Assembly (NCBI RefSeq): GCF_019083965.1
Contig: NZ_JAHRCY010000017.1
Coordinates: 124,001-188,000 of the forward strand
Reading direction: 5' to 3'
DNA: 64,000 nt
DNA from: Catellatospora tritici
GTDB taxonomy: Bacteria; Actinomycetota; Actinomycetes; Mycobacteriales; Micromonosporaceae
Positions 52,245-62,545 of this stretch are shown here, in pieces (the first letter of the stretch is position 1; the number at the start of each line of letters is the position of its first letter). The notes below the pieces were generated by a model. That model made no database searches. It saw only the letters and a list, made by a program, of their open reading frames with translations, and was not told where the DNA came from. The position numbers were made by a program, and so were the translations under genes.

Positions 52245-55200
52245 TTGAAAATTAAGGTCCCGATTCCGCTGTATCGGTCCAGGGCGGTGAACGGCCCGAG
52301 GTTGCGCACGCTGTGGTTGGCCGGTGCGCTGTCGGTAGTCGTCACGCTGAGTGGCCTCGGACAGCAGGTAGAGCCTGCTGCGGCGGCTCCGAAGTGGGAT
52401 GCGCCCAAACCCAAGGAAGCGACCGGGGTGGTGGTGCACGACTACCAGCCTGCTGTGGCACACTCCTTCCACGCCCAGTCGCAGGTCGTCAGCGGCGTCA
52501 AGAACATCACGTGGCCTGCCGGGACGGCTACCGCCGATCTGGCCACGGCGTACGCCACGGCCGCCCGTGCTCAGAGCACCAGGGCCGGAGTCATCGGCCC
52601 GATGCGGGCACGCGCTGGAGGGCTGCCGGTGACCGTTTCGGCGCTGGGTGGTGACGATGATGCGACGTTGATGGCCTCCGGGAGCGCGGCTTCGGCGGTC
52701 AAGGTGACGGTGCACGATCGCGCGGCCACGGCGAAGGCTGGCGTTCAGGGTCTGCTGATGTCGGCGACCCGTGCCGACGGCAAGACGGGTGCGGGCCGGA
52801 CCGGTATTCAGGTCGACTATGCGGGCTTCGCTCAGGCTTACGGTGGTGACTGGGCGTCACGGCTGCGTCTGGTAGCGCTGCCGACTTGTGCGCTGACCAC
52901 TCCAGAGTTGGCCTCCTGCCAGAAGCGCACCCCGCTGGTCACCGACAACGACACGGCCAACAGTGTGCTGTCGGCCGAGGTCCAGGTCGCCGCGGCACCG
53001 ATGGTGCTGGCCGCCGAGTCCGGCGACGCTGGCGACAACGGCGACTACAAGGCGACGAGTCTGTCTGCGGCTGGTACCTGGCAGGTGTCGGCCCAGACAG
53101 GTGACTTTTCTTGGTCCTACCCGCTGCGGATGCCTCCGGCTTTGGGTGGCCCGGCCCCGGAGGTCAGCTTCGCCTACTCGTCGGGCAGTGTGGACGGGCG
53201 TACCTCGCTGACGAATAGCCAAGGCTCGTGGATCGGCGACGGTTGGGACTCCTGGCCTGGTTTCATCGAGCGCAAGTACGAGTCGTGTGCGGACGACAAT
53301 CCGGGTCACCAGACCGGTGATCAGTGCTGGTATGGCGACAACGCCACCCTGTCACTGAACGGGCACGCCGGTGAGCTGATCCAGAACGGGTCGGTGTGGC
53401 GGCTGAAGAACGACGACGGCACGAAAATCGAGAAGCTGGTGAGCACGGCCCGGGACAACGGCGACGACGGTAACGACCTGGGCGACGACAACAGCGAGTA
53501 CTGGAAGGTCACCACGACCGACGGCACCCAGTACTACTTCGGCTATCACAAGCTGCCCGGTTGGACTTCCGGCCAGCCGGTGACCGACTCGGTGTGGACC
53601 GTGCCCGTGTACGGCAACAACTCCGGTGAGCCGTGCTACGACGCGACGTTCGCCAACGCGTACTGCAACCAGGCGTGGCGGTGGAACCTCGACTACGTCG
53701 TGGACCCGAACTCCAACACCATGGCCTACTTCTACGACAAGGAGACCGGCGCCTACGCCCGCGACAACACCCCGAGCCAGCGCACCACCTACGACCGCGG
53801 CGGCTACCTCAATCGCATTGAGTACGGCATGCGCGCAGGCGCCGAGTACAGCCAGGCCGCGCCGCTGCGGGTGGTGTTCGACACCGCCGAGCGATGCCTG
53901 TCCGGGTGCTGGACTGGCACGGCTTGGACGTCGGACCCGGTAACCGCCCAATGGGACGACACCCCCTGGGACCAGTACTGCATCGCAGCACCCTGCAACA
54001 CGCAGGGCTCGCCAACGTTCTGGACCGCCCACCGCCTGGCGAAGGTGACTACGCAGACCCGCAGCGGCACCACCACCTACGCCGACGTCGAGTCGTGGAT
54101 GCTGCGGCACGAGTTCATCAATGCTGGCACTGGCGAAGGCACGCCGATGTGGCTGCGGGGCATCACCCGCGCTGGCCTGGTCACCACCGCTGGCGGTGCG
54201 ACTGCAACGGAACCTGAAATCACGTTCGACACGGGTTCGCAGCCGCTGCCCAACCGGGTCGACGGACCCGACGACGGCCGCACCGCGCTGAACCGGTGGC
54301 GGATCAAAGCGGTGCACAACGAATCCGGCGGCGACATCAACGTCACGTATTCCGGTGCCGACTGCACGCGGACGACGCTGCCGGACCCGGCCACGAACAC
54401 CAAGCGGTGTATGCCGTCGTTCTACGCACCGGTGGGGGTGCAGCCGAGCCTGGACTGGTTCCACAAGTACGTGGTCACCCGCGTCGACCTCGATGACACG
54501 GTTACCGACCAGGACACCGACACGACGTTCTACGACTACGACACTCCAGCGTGGGCGTACAACACCGACGAACTGACCAAGGACAAGTACCGGACCTGGG
54601 GAGACTGGCGCGGCTACGGCAAGGTAACCGTCCGCCACGGCGACCCGACCGGCCAGCAGACCGCCGTCGAGTCCCGCTACCTGCGAGGTATGGACGGTGA
54701 CAAGGCCACCAGCGGCGTCAAGGACGTCTGGGTGAACGACTCCTGGGGCGGCACCATAGAAGACCACGAAGCCCTGCGTGGCTTCTTGCTGCAGACGATC
54801 ACCTACAATGGCCCCGGCGGTGCCGAGGTGTCCTCAACCCGCAACAACCCGTGGACCAACGGCCCGACCGCGACCCGGACCCGCAACGGGGTCACCACCA
54901 AGGCGTGGATGACCGACACCGACATCGCCCGCAGTCGTACCGCGCTGGCGGCAGGCGGTTACCGCTACACGAAGTCGGTCACGTCATTCAATAGCGACGG
55001 CCTGCCGACAACGGTCGAGGACCAAGGCGACGAGAGTCTGACCAGCGACGACATCTGTACACGTACTACATATGCCCGCAACGACACCATCTGGATGATC
55101 GACCGGGTCTCCCAGAGCGAGACGCTATCGGTGCTGTGCGCGGCCGCGACGACTCCGGCGACGCCAGCCACGGTACTCAACCGCTCACGGGCGTTTTACG

Positions 55201-58200
55201 ATACCTATGTCGACGACACCTCGTTCGGACTGGCGCCGACGCGTGGCAACGTCGTGCGAACCGAGGAACTAGAGAAGTTTACTGGTTCCACCCCGACCTA
55301 CACCCGCACCGCGACGAATGCCTACGACCCGAACGGTCGCGTCACCTCCGTGACAGATCCGCGCGGATACACCACCACAACCGGGTTCACGACAGTCAAT
55401 GGCGGACTGGTGACCCAGACCACCACAACGAAACCAATCTCCGGTCATGTCACCACCACTGTCATTGTACCAGCATGGGCGTTGCCGACCAGGACTAGCG
55501 ACGCCAATGGTGTGGTGACCGATCTGACCTACGACGGGTTGGGGCGGTTGACGCAGGTCTGGTTGCCAGGTCGCAACAGCGCGAATCAGACGGCCAGCGC
55601 CAAGTTCACCTACACGATGCGCAACAGTGGCGACCCCACGGCGATTACCACCGAGAAACTGATGCCCACCGGCAACACATACAGGAAGACCGCGGACCTG
55701 TTTGACGGCTTCCTGCGCAAGCGACAGACCCAGGTCCAGGCGACCGGCGGGGGCCGCGCGGTCACCGACACCCGTACCAACAAGATGGGCAAGACTGCCT
55801 CGATCAGTCAGCCTTATCAAGACGCCACTGCCGCAGTGGGCACGTCGCTCGCTGTGGCATCGGGGCCACTTCCCTCCACGACCGAATACACCTACGACGG
55901 CACGGGTCGGGTGACGGCCGAGATCCTCAAGGCCTTCGGACTGGAGAAGTGGCGCACTACCACCGGCTACGGCGGCGACCGCGTGCACACCACTCCACCG
56001 GACGGGGGCACTGCGACCACCACCATCATTAATGCCCAGGGGCAACCCACGTTCCTGCGGCAGTACAAGGTTGCGACTGATATCGGCTCCACCGACCCGA
56101 CTAAATACGACGAAACCACGTACACCTACACCCGTCTCGGGCAGCCCAGCACTGCCGTGGACGTGACGGGTTCGAACGTGTGGTCCTATACATACGACCT
56201 GCGCGGACGTCAGATTTCGTCGGCCGAGCCAGACAAGGGCACCGCGACCACCACCTACGACGCCGCAGGCAACATCTCGACCATTACGACACCGTTCGGT
56301 GCTGGCACAACTACCGTGGCATATACCTATGATGCGCTGGGCCGCAAAACAAGCCTACGTGACGACAGTGTGACGGGCGCCAAGCGCGCCGCATGGGTAT
56401 ACGACACCAAAGCCGACGGCACTACCGCCCTAACCGGCGGCATCGGCAAGCTCAACGCCACCATCCGTTACATCGGCACGGACACGTACACCGTGCAGAC
56501 CGACAGCTACGACACCTACGGCCGCCCCACCTCGACCTCGGTCGTGCTGCCCGCCTCCGAGTCGAATCTGTGCGCCGCCGCCACACCCAATATTTGTACC
56601 TACACGACTACTTACACGTACAAACCCAATGGCCAGCCATACAAGACCACACTGCCCGCCGCCGCCGACCTTACCGCCGCCGAGACCCTCACACAGGGCT
56701 ACACTGATGTAGGCGACGAAGGAACCATCTACTCCGACTCCCAGATCTACGTAGACGCGGTGACCTACGACAAGCTCGGACAACTGATCCAGCGAATCGT
56801 CGGCGACAGCAGCATCAACAAGCAGGTCACCCAGAAGTTCACCATCGACGAATCGACCCGGCGGCTTACAGCCGTCAACGCCACCCCGTACCTGCAGTCG
56901 GAAGCAGTCGACTACAGCTACACCTACGACAACGCCGGCAACGTCACCGAGATCCACGACACCCCATCCGGCGGCACAGCCGACCATCAGTGCTTCAAGT
57001 CCGACTATCTGCTCCGGATCACTGAAGCCTGGACCCCGGAGAGCGGCACCTGCGGCGCGGTTCCCACCGCATGGTCTCAGGTCGACGGTTCGGCTTACCC
57101 GTACTGGCACAGCTGGACTTTCGACGCCAACGGCAACCGCAAGAGCGAGACCCGCCACGCGACGTCGAACGCCACCTACACCTACACCTACCCGGCCGCA
57201 GGGGCGGCCCGACCGCACGGGGTCACGAGCATCACCGCCTCCGGTGCCACTACCTGGACCCGCAGCTACGCCTACGACAATGCTGGCAACACCAAGTCCC
57301 GACCTACTGTCACCGGCACCGCGCAGACAGTGGTTTGGGACCGCGAAGGCAGGGTCGCCAGCACCAGCGACGGCACCAGTTACAAGTACGACGCGGACGG
57401 CAACCGCCTCATCCGCGTCGACAGTACCGGCCGAACCCTGTACCTCCCCGACGGCCTGGAGGTCCGCTACACCACCAGCACCACCACGAAGAAGGCCACT
57501 CGCTACTACACCCACGCCGGCCAGACCATCGCCATCCGCACGGCGGCCAGCCTGGACTGGATCGTGTCCGACCATCACGGCACCGCCGAACTCACCATCA
57601 AGGCCAGCAACTTCGCCGTCGCCAAGCGGCGCATGCTGCCCTACGGTGAGCAACGTGGTACCACCGCCGGTACTTGGGCAACCGGCATGGACAAGGGCTT
57701 CGTGGGCGGCACGCTCGACCCGACCGGGCTAACCCATCTCGGTGCCCGAGAGTACGATCCATTCATCGGCAAGTTCATCAGCGGCGATCCGCTTATGCGC
57801 CCATCGGATCCCCAGCAGTGGAATGGGTACGCCTACAGCCACTCCAATCCGGTGTCATTCAGCGATCCCACCGGTCTGATCGACTGCGGCGACCTGCAGT
57901 GCAACCTCATCGCCCAGAGTTCCCCCACGACCCGCACCGTGATCGATCGCCGGAACCCCGATCCTAAGACCTGGGTGCGCAAGCATTACAACGTGTTCAA
58001 GTCTCCGGGTGATGGGCAACAGTGTTTGCTGGGTCGTGACACTAACTGCAACAATGTTCCTCTGCCCGAGCCGATCGTGGTCAGCCTATGTCCGAATAGC
58101 TTTGCGCCCGGCGGGGGTACTGCGCCGTGTACGAATATTGTCATTAGACCGAACCCCTGCCCGCAGGGTCTGGCGGGGCCGGCGCTGCCGTGTGGCATGC

Positions 58201-58541
58201 CTCAATACCCGCCGCATGAACAGCCCAAAGGCAAGTCTGGGCTGATGAAGTTCTGGGACACGTACGGCAATGGAATTGTGACGGTTGCAGGCATACTTTT
58301 GGTTGCGGCTGTGTGTTACGGCGCTGCGGGGGTGGGATGCGCGGTACTTGCAGGTGTTGCCTCTGGCGTTATGGTGGAAGTGCACAACTGTCACCATGGC
58401 AGTAACGGTTACGATCTGAGTCAGGACTGCCATTCGTCAGTCCTGACTGGAGTTGGTTCTGGTGCACTTGGTGGTGGCGCGCTGCCACCATTTCTCAGAA
58501 AAGGGGCATTCGAATGGGGTCCCAAAATATGGAACTGGTAA
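52245..58541 (+). CDS. Secreted RHS/YD-repeat polymorphic toxin
   Basis: 2098 residues from TTG 52245; GGGGAGGA lies 5 bases upstream and gives a normal signal peptide (KIKVPIPLYRSRAVNG, then LWLAGALSVVVTLSG). An earlier ATG (52140) lacks these. Many YD repeats (YTYDALGRKTSL; YDAAGNIST; YDNAGNTKS) build the RHS shell. The RHS core signature (LTHLGAREYDPFIGKFISGDPL and NPVSFSDPTGL) is at about 1825-1877. The last 220 residues are a variable, Cys-rich tip with a membrane-prone segment (GIVTVAGILLVAAVCYGAAGVGCAVLAGVASG) and no recognised nuclease or deaminase motif. Codon usage of the tip is less GC-rich, as expected for a swapped toxin domain. Confidence 0.9.
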   Translation: MKIKVPIPLYRSRAVNGPRLRTLWLAGALSVVVTLSGLGQQVEPAAAAPKWDAPKPKEATGVVVHDYQPAVAHSFHAQSQVVSGVKNITWPAGTATADLATAYATAARAQSTRAGVIGPMRARAGGLPVTVSALGGDDDATLMASGSAASAVKVTVHDRAATAKAGVQGLLMSATRADGKTGAGRTGIQVDYAGFAQAYGGDWASRLRLVALPTCALTTPELASCQKRTPLVTDNDTANSVLSAEVQVAAAPMVLAAESGDAGDNGDYKATSLSAAGTWQVSAQTGDFSWSYPLRMPPALGGPAPEVSFAYSSGSVDGRTSLTNSQGSWIGDGWDSWPGFIERKYESCADDNPGHQTGDQCWYGDNATLSLNGHAGELIQNGSVWRLKNDDGTKIEKLVSTARDNGDDGNDLGDDNSEYWKVTTTDGTQYYFGYHKLPGWTSGQPVTDSVWTVPVYGNNSGEPCYDATFANAYCNQAWRWNLDYVVDPNSNTMAYFYDKETGAYARDNTPSQRTTYDRGGYLNRIEYGMRAGAEYSQAAPLRVVFDTAERCLSGCWTGTAWTSDPVTAQWDDTPWDQYCIAAPCNTQGSPTFWTAHRLAKVTTQTRSGTTTYADVESWMLRHEFINAGTGEGTPMWLRGITRAGLVTTAGGATATEPEITFDTGSQPLPNRVDGPDDGRTALNRWRIKAVHNESGGDINVTYSGADCTRTTLPDPATNTKRCMPSFYAPVGVQPSLDWFHKYVVTRVDLDDTVTDQDTDTTFYDYDTPAWAYNTDELTKDKYRTWGDWRGYGKVTVRHGDPTGQQTAVESRYLRGMDGDKATSGVKDVWVNDSWGGTIEDHEALRGFLLQTITYNGPGGAEVSSTRNNPWTNGPTATRTRNGVTTKAWMTDTDIARSRTALAAGGYRYTKSVTSFNSDGLPTTVEDQGDESLTSDDICTRTTYARNDTIWMIDRVSQSETLSVLCAAATTPATPATVLNRSRAFYDTYVDDTSFGLAPTRGNVVRTEELEKFTGSTPTYTRTATNAYDPNGRVTSVTDPRGYTTTTGFTTVNGGLVTQTTTTKPISGHVTTTVIVPAWALPTRTSDANGVVTDLTYDGLGRLTQVWLPGRNSANQTASAKFTYTMRNSGDPTAITTEKLMPTGNTYRKTADLFDGFLRKRQTQVQATGGGRAVTDTRTNKMGKTASISQPYQDATAAVGTSLAVASGPLPSTTEYTYDGTGRVTAEILKAFGLEKWRTTTGYGGDRVHTTPPDGGTATTTIINAQGQPTFLRQYKVATDIGSTDPTKYDETTYTYTRLGQPSTAVDVTGSNVWSYTYDLRGRQISSAEPDKGTATTTYDAAGNISTITTPFGAGTTTVAYTYDALGRKTSLRDDSVTGAKRAAWVYDTKADGTTALTGGIGKLNATIRYIGTDTYTVQTDSYDTYGRPTSTSVVLPASESNLCAAATPNICTYTTTYTYKPNGQPYKTTLPAAADLTAAETLTQGYTDVGDEGTIYSDSQIYVDAVTYDKLGQLIQRIVGDSSINKQVTQKFTIDESTRRLTAVNATPYLQSEAVDYSYTYDNAGNVTEIHDTPSGGTADHQCFKSDYLLRITEAWTPESGTCGAVPTAWSQVDGSAYPYWHSWTFDANGNRKSETRHATSNATYTYTYPAAGAARPHGVTSITASGATTWTRSYAYDNAGNTKSRPTVTGTAQTVVWDREGRVASTSDGTSYKYDADGNRLIRVDSTGRTLYLPDGLEVRYTTSTTTKKATRYYTHAGQTIAIRTAASLDWIVSDHHGTAELTIKASNFAVAKRRMLPYGEQRGTTAGTWATGMDKGFVGGTLDPTGLTHLGAREYDPFIGKFISGDPLMRPSDPQQWNGYAYSHSNPVSFSDPTGLIDCGDLQCNLIAQSSPTTRTVIDRRNPDPKTWVRKHYNVFKSPGDGQQCLLGRDTNCNNVPLPEPIVVSLCPNSFAPGGGTAPCTNIVIRPNPCPQGLAGPALPCGMPQYPPHEQPKGKSGLMKFWDTYGNGIVTVAGILLVAAVCYGAAGVGCAVLAGVASGVMVEVHNCHHGSNGYDLSQDCHSSVLTGVGSGALGGGALPPFLRKGAFEWGPKIWNW

Positions 58542-58563
58542 TAACAATGGAGATTGCAAGAGC

Positions 58564-58713
58564 ATGACCAGTGCGAGGGCGAGCTTGATCGGTATCGCGA
58601 TCACATTTATCGCGGTGCTGTTGTTTCACAGCTTTGGTTGGCAATGGGCTGTTGCTTGGCTGGTGATCACAGTAGTCGTGGTACGGGTCCTGAACAGCAG
58701 GAAGAGCCAGTAG
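58564..58713 (+). CDS. Tiny membrane protein, candidate RHS immunity protein
   Basis: 49 residues from ATG 58564, with GGAG about 12 bases upstream. Two hydrophobic helices (LIGIAITFIAVLLFHSF and WAVAWLVITVVVVRVL) separated by GWQ; ends in RKSQ. It starts 22 bases after the RHS stop, on the same strand, where polymorphic toxin systems usually carry immunity genes. A membrane immunity protein would fit a membrane-active tip. That function is inference from position. Confidence 0.65.
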   Translation: MTSARASLIGIAITFIAVLLFHSFGWQWAVAWLVITVVVVRVLNSRKSQ

Positions 58714-58733
58714 CGCTTAGTCGCCTTTAGGTT

Positions 58734-58766
58734 GATGGGCCGTCATCGTCACGATGGCGGCCCATC
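58734..58766 (+). terminator. 14-bp hairpin ending the RHS operon
   Basis: GATGGGCCGTCATC (58734-58747) pairs with GATGGCGGCCCATC (58753-58766) with one wobble and a 5-base loop, about 20 bases after the small gene. Confidence 0.7.
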
Positions 58767-59647
58767 TGCGTGTCATGGACGGTATGAGATGGAACGGCTA
58801 CGTGAGGATCATGCGTCCTGACGCGGGTGCCGTCGGCGAAGGAGTGGGCTTACGGGTTCGGGGACGTGCGCCGGAGCCGGGACGCAGACAGGTAGCTCGA
58901 AACAGACGGAGTGCTCGGCCGGGGGTGTAGGAGCGATACGTGGCTCACGGAAGGTCCGAGTGGCTGCGAAGACCACCGCCGTCAACCCTGCCGAGCTGCT
59001 AACTCCGCGTCAGGCTGGCCAGCGCACCCGCCTCTGCCGGATCTTTTCGTGCCAGCTCGTGACCGAGATGCGTTCGTGAGAGCCAGGTCGAGTTTGCCGC
59101 GCGTGCGGTTCGCGCGTGCGGTAGACCCTGTCAGCCGGACGCTGAGCGCTTTGGCGCTACAACCCCCTGCCGTTGGTCACACTGACTGGATCTTGCGTGT
59201 CGGCCGGCTGGTACGGTCACGGCCAGCCCCTGAACAGCAGGAACGCGGTCCGTATTCTGCGATGTATGGTCCATCGATACAATTTGGACACCTTGCCCTC
59301 CTTGATTGCCTGGCTCGTTGAGCTGGCTTTCTCGCTTGCTCTGGTTCCGCTATGGGCTCTGTTGCATGAAGTTTCCGTTTGGTCCGGCGCGAACCGTCCC
59401 GCTCCAGAGTGGCTCTCCTGCGGCCGAAGGACATGCTGATCTATGCCAGCGGCCGGGCATGGTCTCATCGGAGGTTTTCAAGACCGAGCAGGAACAGAGC
59501 GTCTAGCTGGGCAAGCGTCATGACCTGAGGTTCAGTTCCCGGCTATTCCCCGGAAGTGGGGTTCCGGCGCTTGATGTCGCTTTGGTCGGTGCGCGGGGTC
59601 TTGGTGGCCGATGGTGTGGTGTTGCGGGTGGCTGTCAGGGTGATTCG
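58767..59647. other. 881-base region without a recognised gene
   Basis: Several overlapping short frames are open on both strands, but none has a good start, typical codon bias or family resemblance. The area includes a mixed-composition stretch (59240-59420) of lower GC than the flanks. It probably holds decayed DNA plus the promoter of the TIR gene. Confidence 0.4.
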
Positions 59648-62545
59648 GTGACGGTCGATGCCGGTGGCTTCCAGTGGGACTTCTTCGTGTCGTACACGCA
59701 GGCCGATCGTGGCTGGGCGGAGTGGATCGCGTGGGAATTGGAGGAGGGCGGCCACAGGGTTCTGATCCAGGCATGGGACATCGTGCCTGGATCGAACTGG
59801 GTCCACGAGATGCACGTAGGGATGTCAGGGGCGGCGCGGACGATCGCGGTGCTGTCAGCGGACTATCTGAAGTCGGTCTACGGATCGGCGGAGTGGCAGG
59901 CGGCGTGGGCCGCCGACGCAGCGGGCAAGAGCCGGAAGCTGCTGCCGATCCGGGTCGCCGACTGCGACCGGCCGGGTCTGCTGGGTCAGGTGGTGTCGGT
60001 CGACGTGTTCGGGCGCCCGGAGGTCGAGGCGCGTCGGGTGTTGCGTGAGGCCGTGTTGGGTGCGGTGACGGGTCGGTTGAAGCCTGTGGCGGCGCCGGGG
60101 TTTCCCGGTGCAGGTCGGGTGATGATGTCGCAGCCGCGTTTTCCAGGCGGGTTGCCGCCGGTGTGGAACGTGCCAGCACGAGGCCCGAACTTCGTCGGAC
60201 GCGCCGAAGAGTTGGCGGAGCTGGACGCGGATCTGCGGTCGGGCGGGTTCGTGGCAGTGTCGGCGCTGCGCGGTATGGGTGGTGTCGGTAAGACGCGGCT
60301 GGCGCTGGAGTACGCCTACCGGCATGCCCATGAGTTCGATGTGGTGTGGTGGGTCCAGGCCGAGCAGGCTGCCGCGATCGCGGGCCAGTTGGCTGCTCTC
60401 GGTGTGCTGCTGGGGGTGCCGGTCGATACCGATGTGACGGCGAGTGCGACCGCGACGTTGGCGGTGTTGCAGCGGACGCCGCGGTGGTTGCTGGTGTTCG
60501 ACAACGCCGAGGACCCGCAGGAGATCCGGCCGTGGCTGCCGATCGGGGCCGGGCGGGTGCTGGTGACGACACGGCGGGCGGGGTTTCGGGCGCTGGGCCG
60601 GGTCCTGGACGTCGATCTGCTGCCGCGCGAGGAGGCGATCGGGCTGCTGCGTGGTCGGATGCCGGACCTGACGGCAGCCGATGCCGGTCGGGTGGCCGAA
60701 CTACTGGGTGATCTGCCGTTGGCGTTGGAGCAGGCAGCCGCGTACATGGAGAAGACCGACATGCGCGGCGGCGACTACGTGTCGCTGCTGGAGACGCGGC
60801 TGGGCGAGATGCTCGACAAGGGGCGGGTGATCGGGCAGGAGCAGCGGGTCGCGACGCTGTGGGACCTGTCCTACCAGCGGCTTGCGACCGAGGACCCGAC
60901 CGCGGTGGTGCTGCTGCGGATGCTGGCGTACCTGGCCCCTGACGCGATCCCGCTGGACCTGCTGCCCGAGGGCGGGTTGCCGGAACCCCTGGCCGCCCTG
61001 CGCGACCGGGGACGCTGGTTGGAGGCGATCGGGGCACTGGCCGACTACAGCCTGGTCCGCCGCGACGGCTCCATGGTGTCGCTGCACCGGCTGGTACGGG
61101 CTACCGTCCAGCAGCAAGCGGCTGCTATGCCGGACTGGGATGAAGCGGCCTGGCTCGACGCGCTCGCGGCGATGCTGCTGCAGGCACGTCCCACCGACCA
61201 CGACGCCCGACACCCGCAGACCTGGAACCGGTGGGCGCTGCTTCGGCCCCACATCACCGCCGTGCTGTCGGCTATCGACACGACCACCACGACCACCACG
61301 ACGGCACACCTGGCGACCCCGCTCGCCGACTACCTCCACGCACGCGGCGAACTGCCCGCCGCCCGCGACCTGCAAGAGCGGTCCCAGGAAGTGCTGCGGC
61401 GGGTGCTCGGCGCCGAACACCCCGACACCCTCACCACGATGCACCAGCTCGCCTGGGTGATGTGGGACATGGGCGAGCGGGCCGCCGCCCGAGACCTGTT
61501 TGAGCAGGTCCTGGACGTCCAGCGGCGCGTGCTGGGCGCCGAACACCCCGACACGCTCATGACCATGCAGAGCATGGCGGTGGTGATGTCCAGCATGGGT
61601 GAGCGGGCTGCTGCCCGTGACCTGTATGAGCAGGTCCTGGACGTGCGGCGGCGGGTGCTGGGCGCCGAACACCCCGACACGCTCACCACCATGCAGAGCC
61701 TGGCGGGGGTGATGTCGAACATGGGTGAGCGGGCTGCCGCCCGTGAACTGCATGAGCGGTCGCTGGACGTGCGGCGGCGGGTGCTGGGCCCCGAACACCC
61801 CCACACGCTCACCACCATGCACGACCTGGCGGCGGTGATGTCGAACATGGGTGAGCGGGCTGCCGCCCGTGACCTGTATGAGCAGGTCCTGGAAGTGCAG
61901 CGGCGGGTGCTGGGCCCCGAACACCCCCACACGCTCACCACCATGCACGACCTGGCGGGGGTGATGTCGAACATGGGTGAGCGGGCTGCCGCCCGTGACC
62001 TGTATGAGCAGGTCCTGGACGTGGAGCGGCGGGTGCTGGGCGCCGAACACCCCGATACGCTCGCCACCATGCACGGCCTGGCGGGGGTGATGTCGAACAT
62101 GGGTGAGCGGGCTGCCGCCCGTGACCTGTATGAGCAGGTCCTGGAAGTGCAGCGGCGGGTGCTGGGCCCCGAACACCCCCACACGCTCACCACCATGCAC
62201 GACCTGGCGGCGGTGATGTCGCACATCGGTGAGCGGGCTGCCGCCCGTGACCTGTATGAGCAGGTCCTGGACGTGGAGCGGCGGGTGCTGGGCGCCGAAC
62301 ACCCCGATACGCTCATCACCATGCACAGCCTGGCGGCGGTGATGTCGCACATCGGTGAGCGGGCTGCCGCCCGTGACCTGCTTGAGCAGGTCCTGGACAT
62401 GCGGCGGCGGGTGCTGGGCGCCGAACACCCCCACACGCTCACCACCATGCACGACCTCGGCTGGGCCATGCTGGCCACAGGCAAACGCGCTGCCGGCCGC
62501 CGACTGCTCGATCAAGCAAAGGCTGCCAAACGGCCACGGCCCTAG
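59648..62545 (+). CDS. TIR-NB-ARC-TPR protein
   Basis: 965 residues from GTG 59648 (AGGGTGA lies upstream); the longer frame lacks a start signal. Residues 8-145 are a TIR domain (FQWDFFVSYTQADRGWAEWIAWELE; WDIVPGSNWVHEMH; LLPIRVADCD). Residues about 185-480 are NB-ARC: P-loop LRGMGGVGKTRLALEYAYRH (about 207-226), LLVFDNAEDPQEIRPWLP, VLVTTRR. Residues about 580-960 contain nine 42-residue TPRs with RRVLGAEHPDTL. Related TIR-STAND proteins are antiphage sensors that deplete NAD when triggered, and some FxsT-like ones take part in peptide-natural-product clusters; no FxsA-type precursor is seen here. The TIR glutamate is not assigned with certainty. Confidence 0.9.
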   Translation: MTVDAGGFQWDFFVSYTQADRGWAEWIAWELEEGGHRVLIQAWDIVPGSNWVHEMHVGMSGAARTIAVLSADYLKSVYGSAEWQAAWAADAAGKSRKLLPIRVADCDRPGLLGQVVSVDVFGRPEVEARRVLREAVLGAVTGRLKPVAAPGFPGAGRVMMSQPRFPGGLPPVWNVPARGPNFVGRAEELAELDADLRSGGFVAVSALRGMGGVGKTRLALEYAYRHAHEFDVVWWVQAEQAAAIAGQLAALGVLLGVPVDTDVTASATATLAVLQRTPRWLLVFDNAEDPQEIRPWLPIGAGRVLVTTRRAGFRALGRVLDVDLLPREEAIGLLRGRMPDLTAADAGRVAELLGDLPLALEQAAAYMEKTDMRGGDYVSLLETRLGEMLDKGRVIGQEQRVATLWDLSYQRLATEDPTAVVLLRMLAYLAPDAIPLDLLPEGGLPEPLAALRDRGRWLEAIGALADYSLVRRDGSMVSLHRLVRATVQQQAAAMPDWDEAAWLDALAAMLLQARPTDHDARHPQTWNRWALLRPHITAVLSAIDTTTTTTTTAHLATPLADYLHARGELPAARDLQERSQEVLRRVLGAEHPDTLTTMHQLAWVMWDMGERAAARDLFEQVLDVQRRVLGAEHPDTLMTMQSMAVVMSSMGERAAARDLYEQVLDVRRRVLGAEHPDTLTTMQSLAGVMSNMGERAAARELHERSLDVRRRVLGPEHPHTLTTMHDLAAVMSNMGERAAARDLYEQVLEVQRRVLGPEHPHTLTTMHDLAGVMSNMGERAAARDLYEQVLDVERRVLGAEHPDTLATMHGLAGVMSNMGERAAARDLYEQVLEVQRRVLGPEHPHTLTTMHDLAAVMSHIGERAAARDLYEQVLDVERRVLGAEHPDTLITMHSLAAVMSHIGERAAARDLLEQVLDMRRRVLGAEHPHTLTTMHDLGWAMLATGKRAAGRRLLDQAKAAKRPRP
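61480..62430 (+). repeat. Tandem 126-bp TPR-coding repeats
   Basis: About eight units of 126 bases encode the TPRs. Several are base-for-base nearly identical: the segment GTGATGTCGAACATGGGTGA recurs four times at a fixed spacing (from about 61711 to 62089). High identity suggests recent expansion and makes the tract prone to slippage and misassembly. Confidence 0.85.

Noticed and set aside
53352-54767. 471-residue minus-strand frame inside the RHS gene
   Set aside because: It is an antisense shadow of the RHS shell with no recognisable domain or start signal.
59173-59506. Short frames with a hydrophobic stretch before the TIR gene
   Set aside because: No Shine-Dalgarno, atypical codon bias and no family resemblance.
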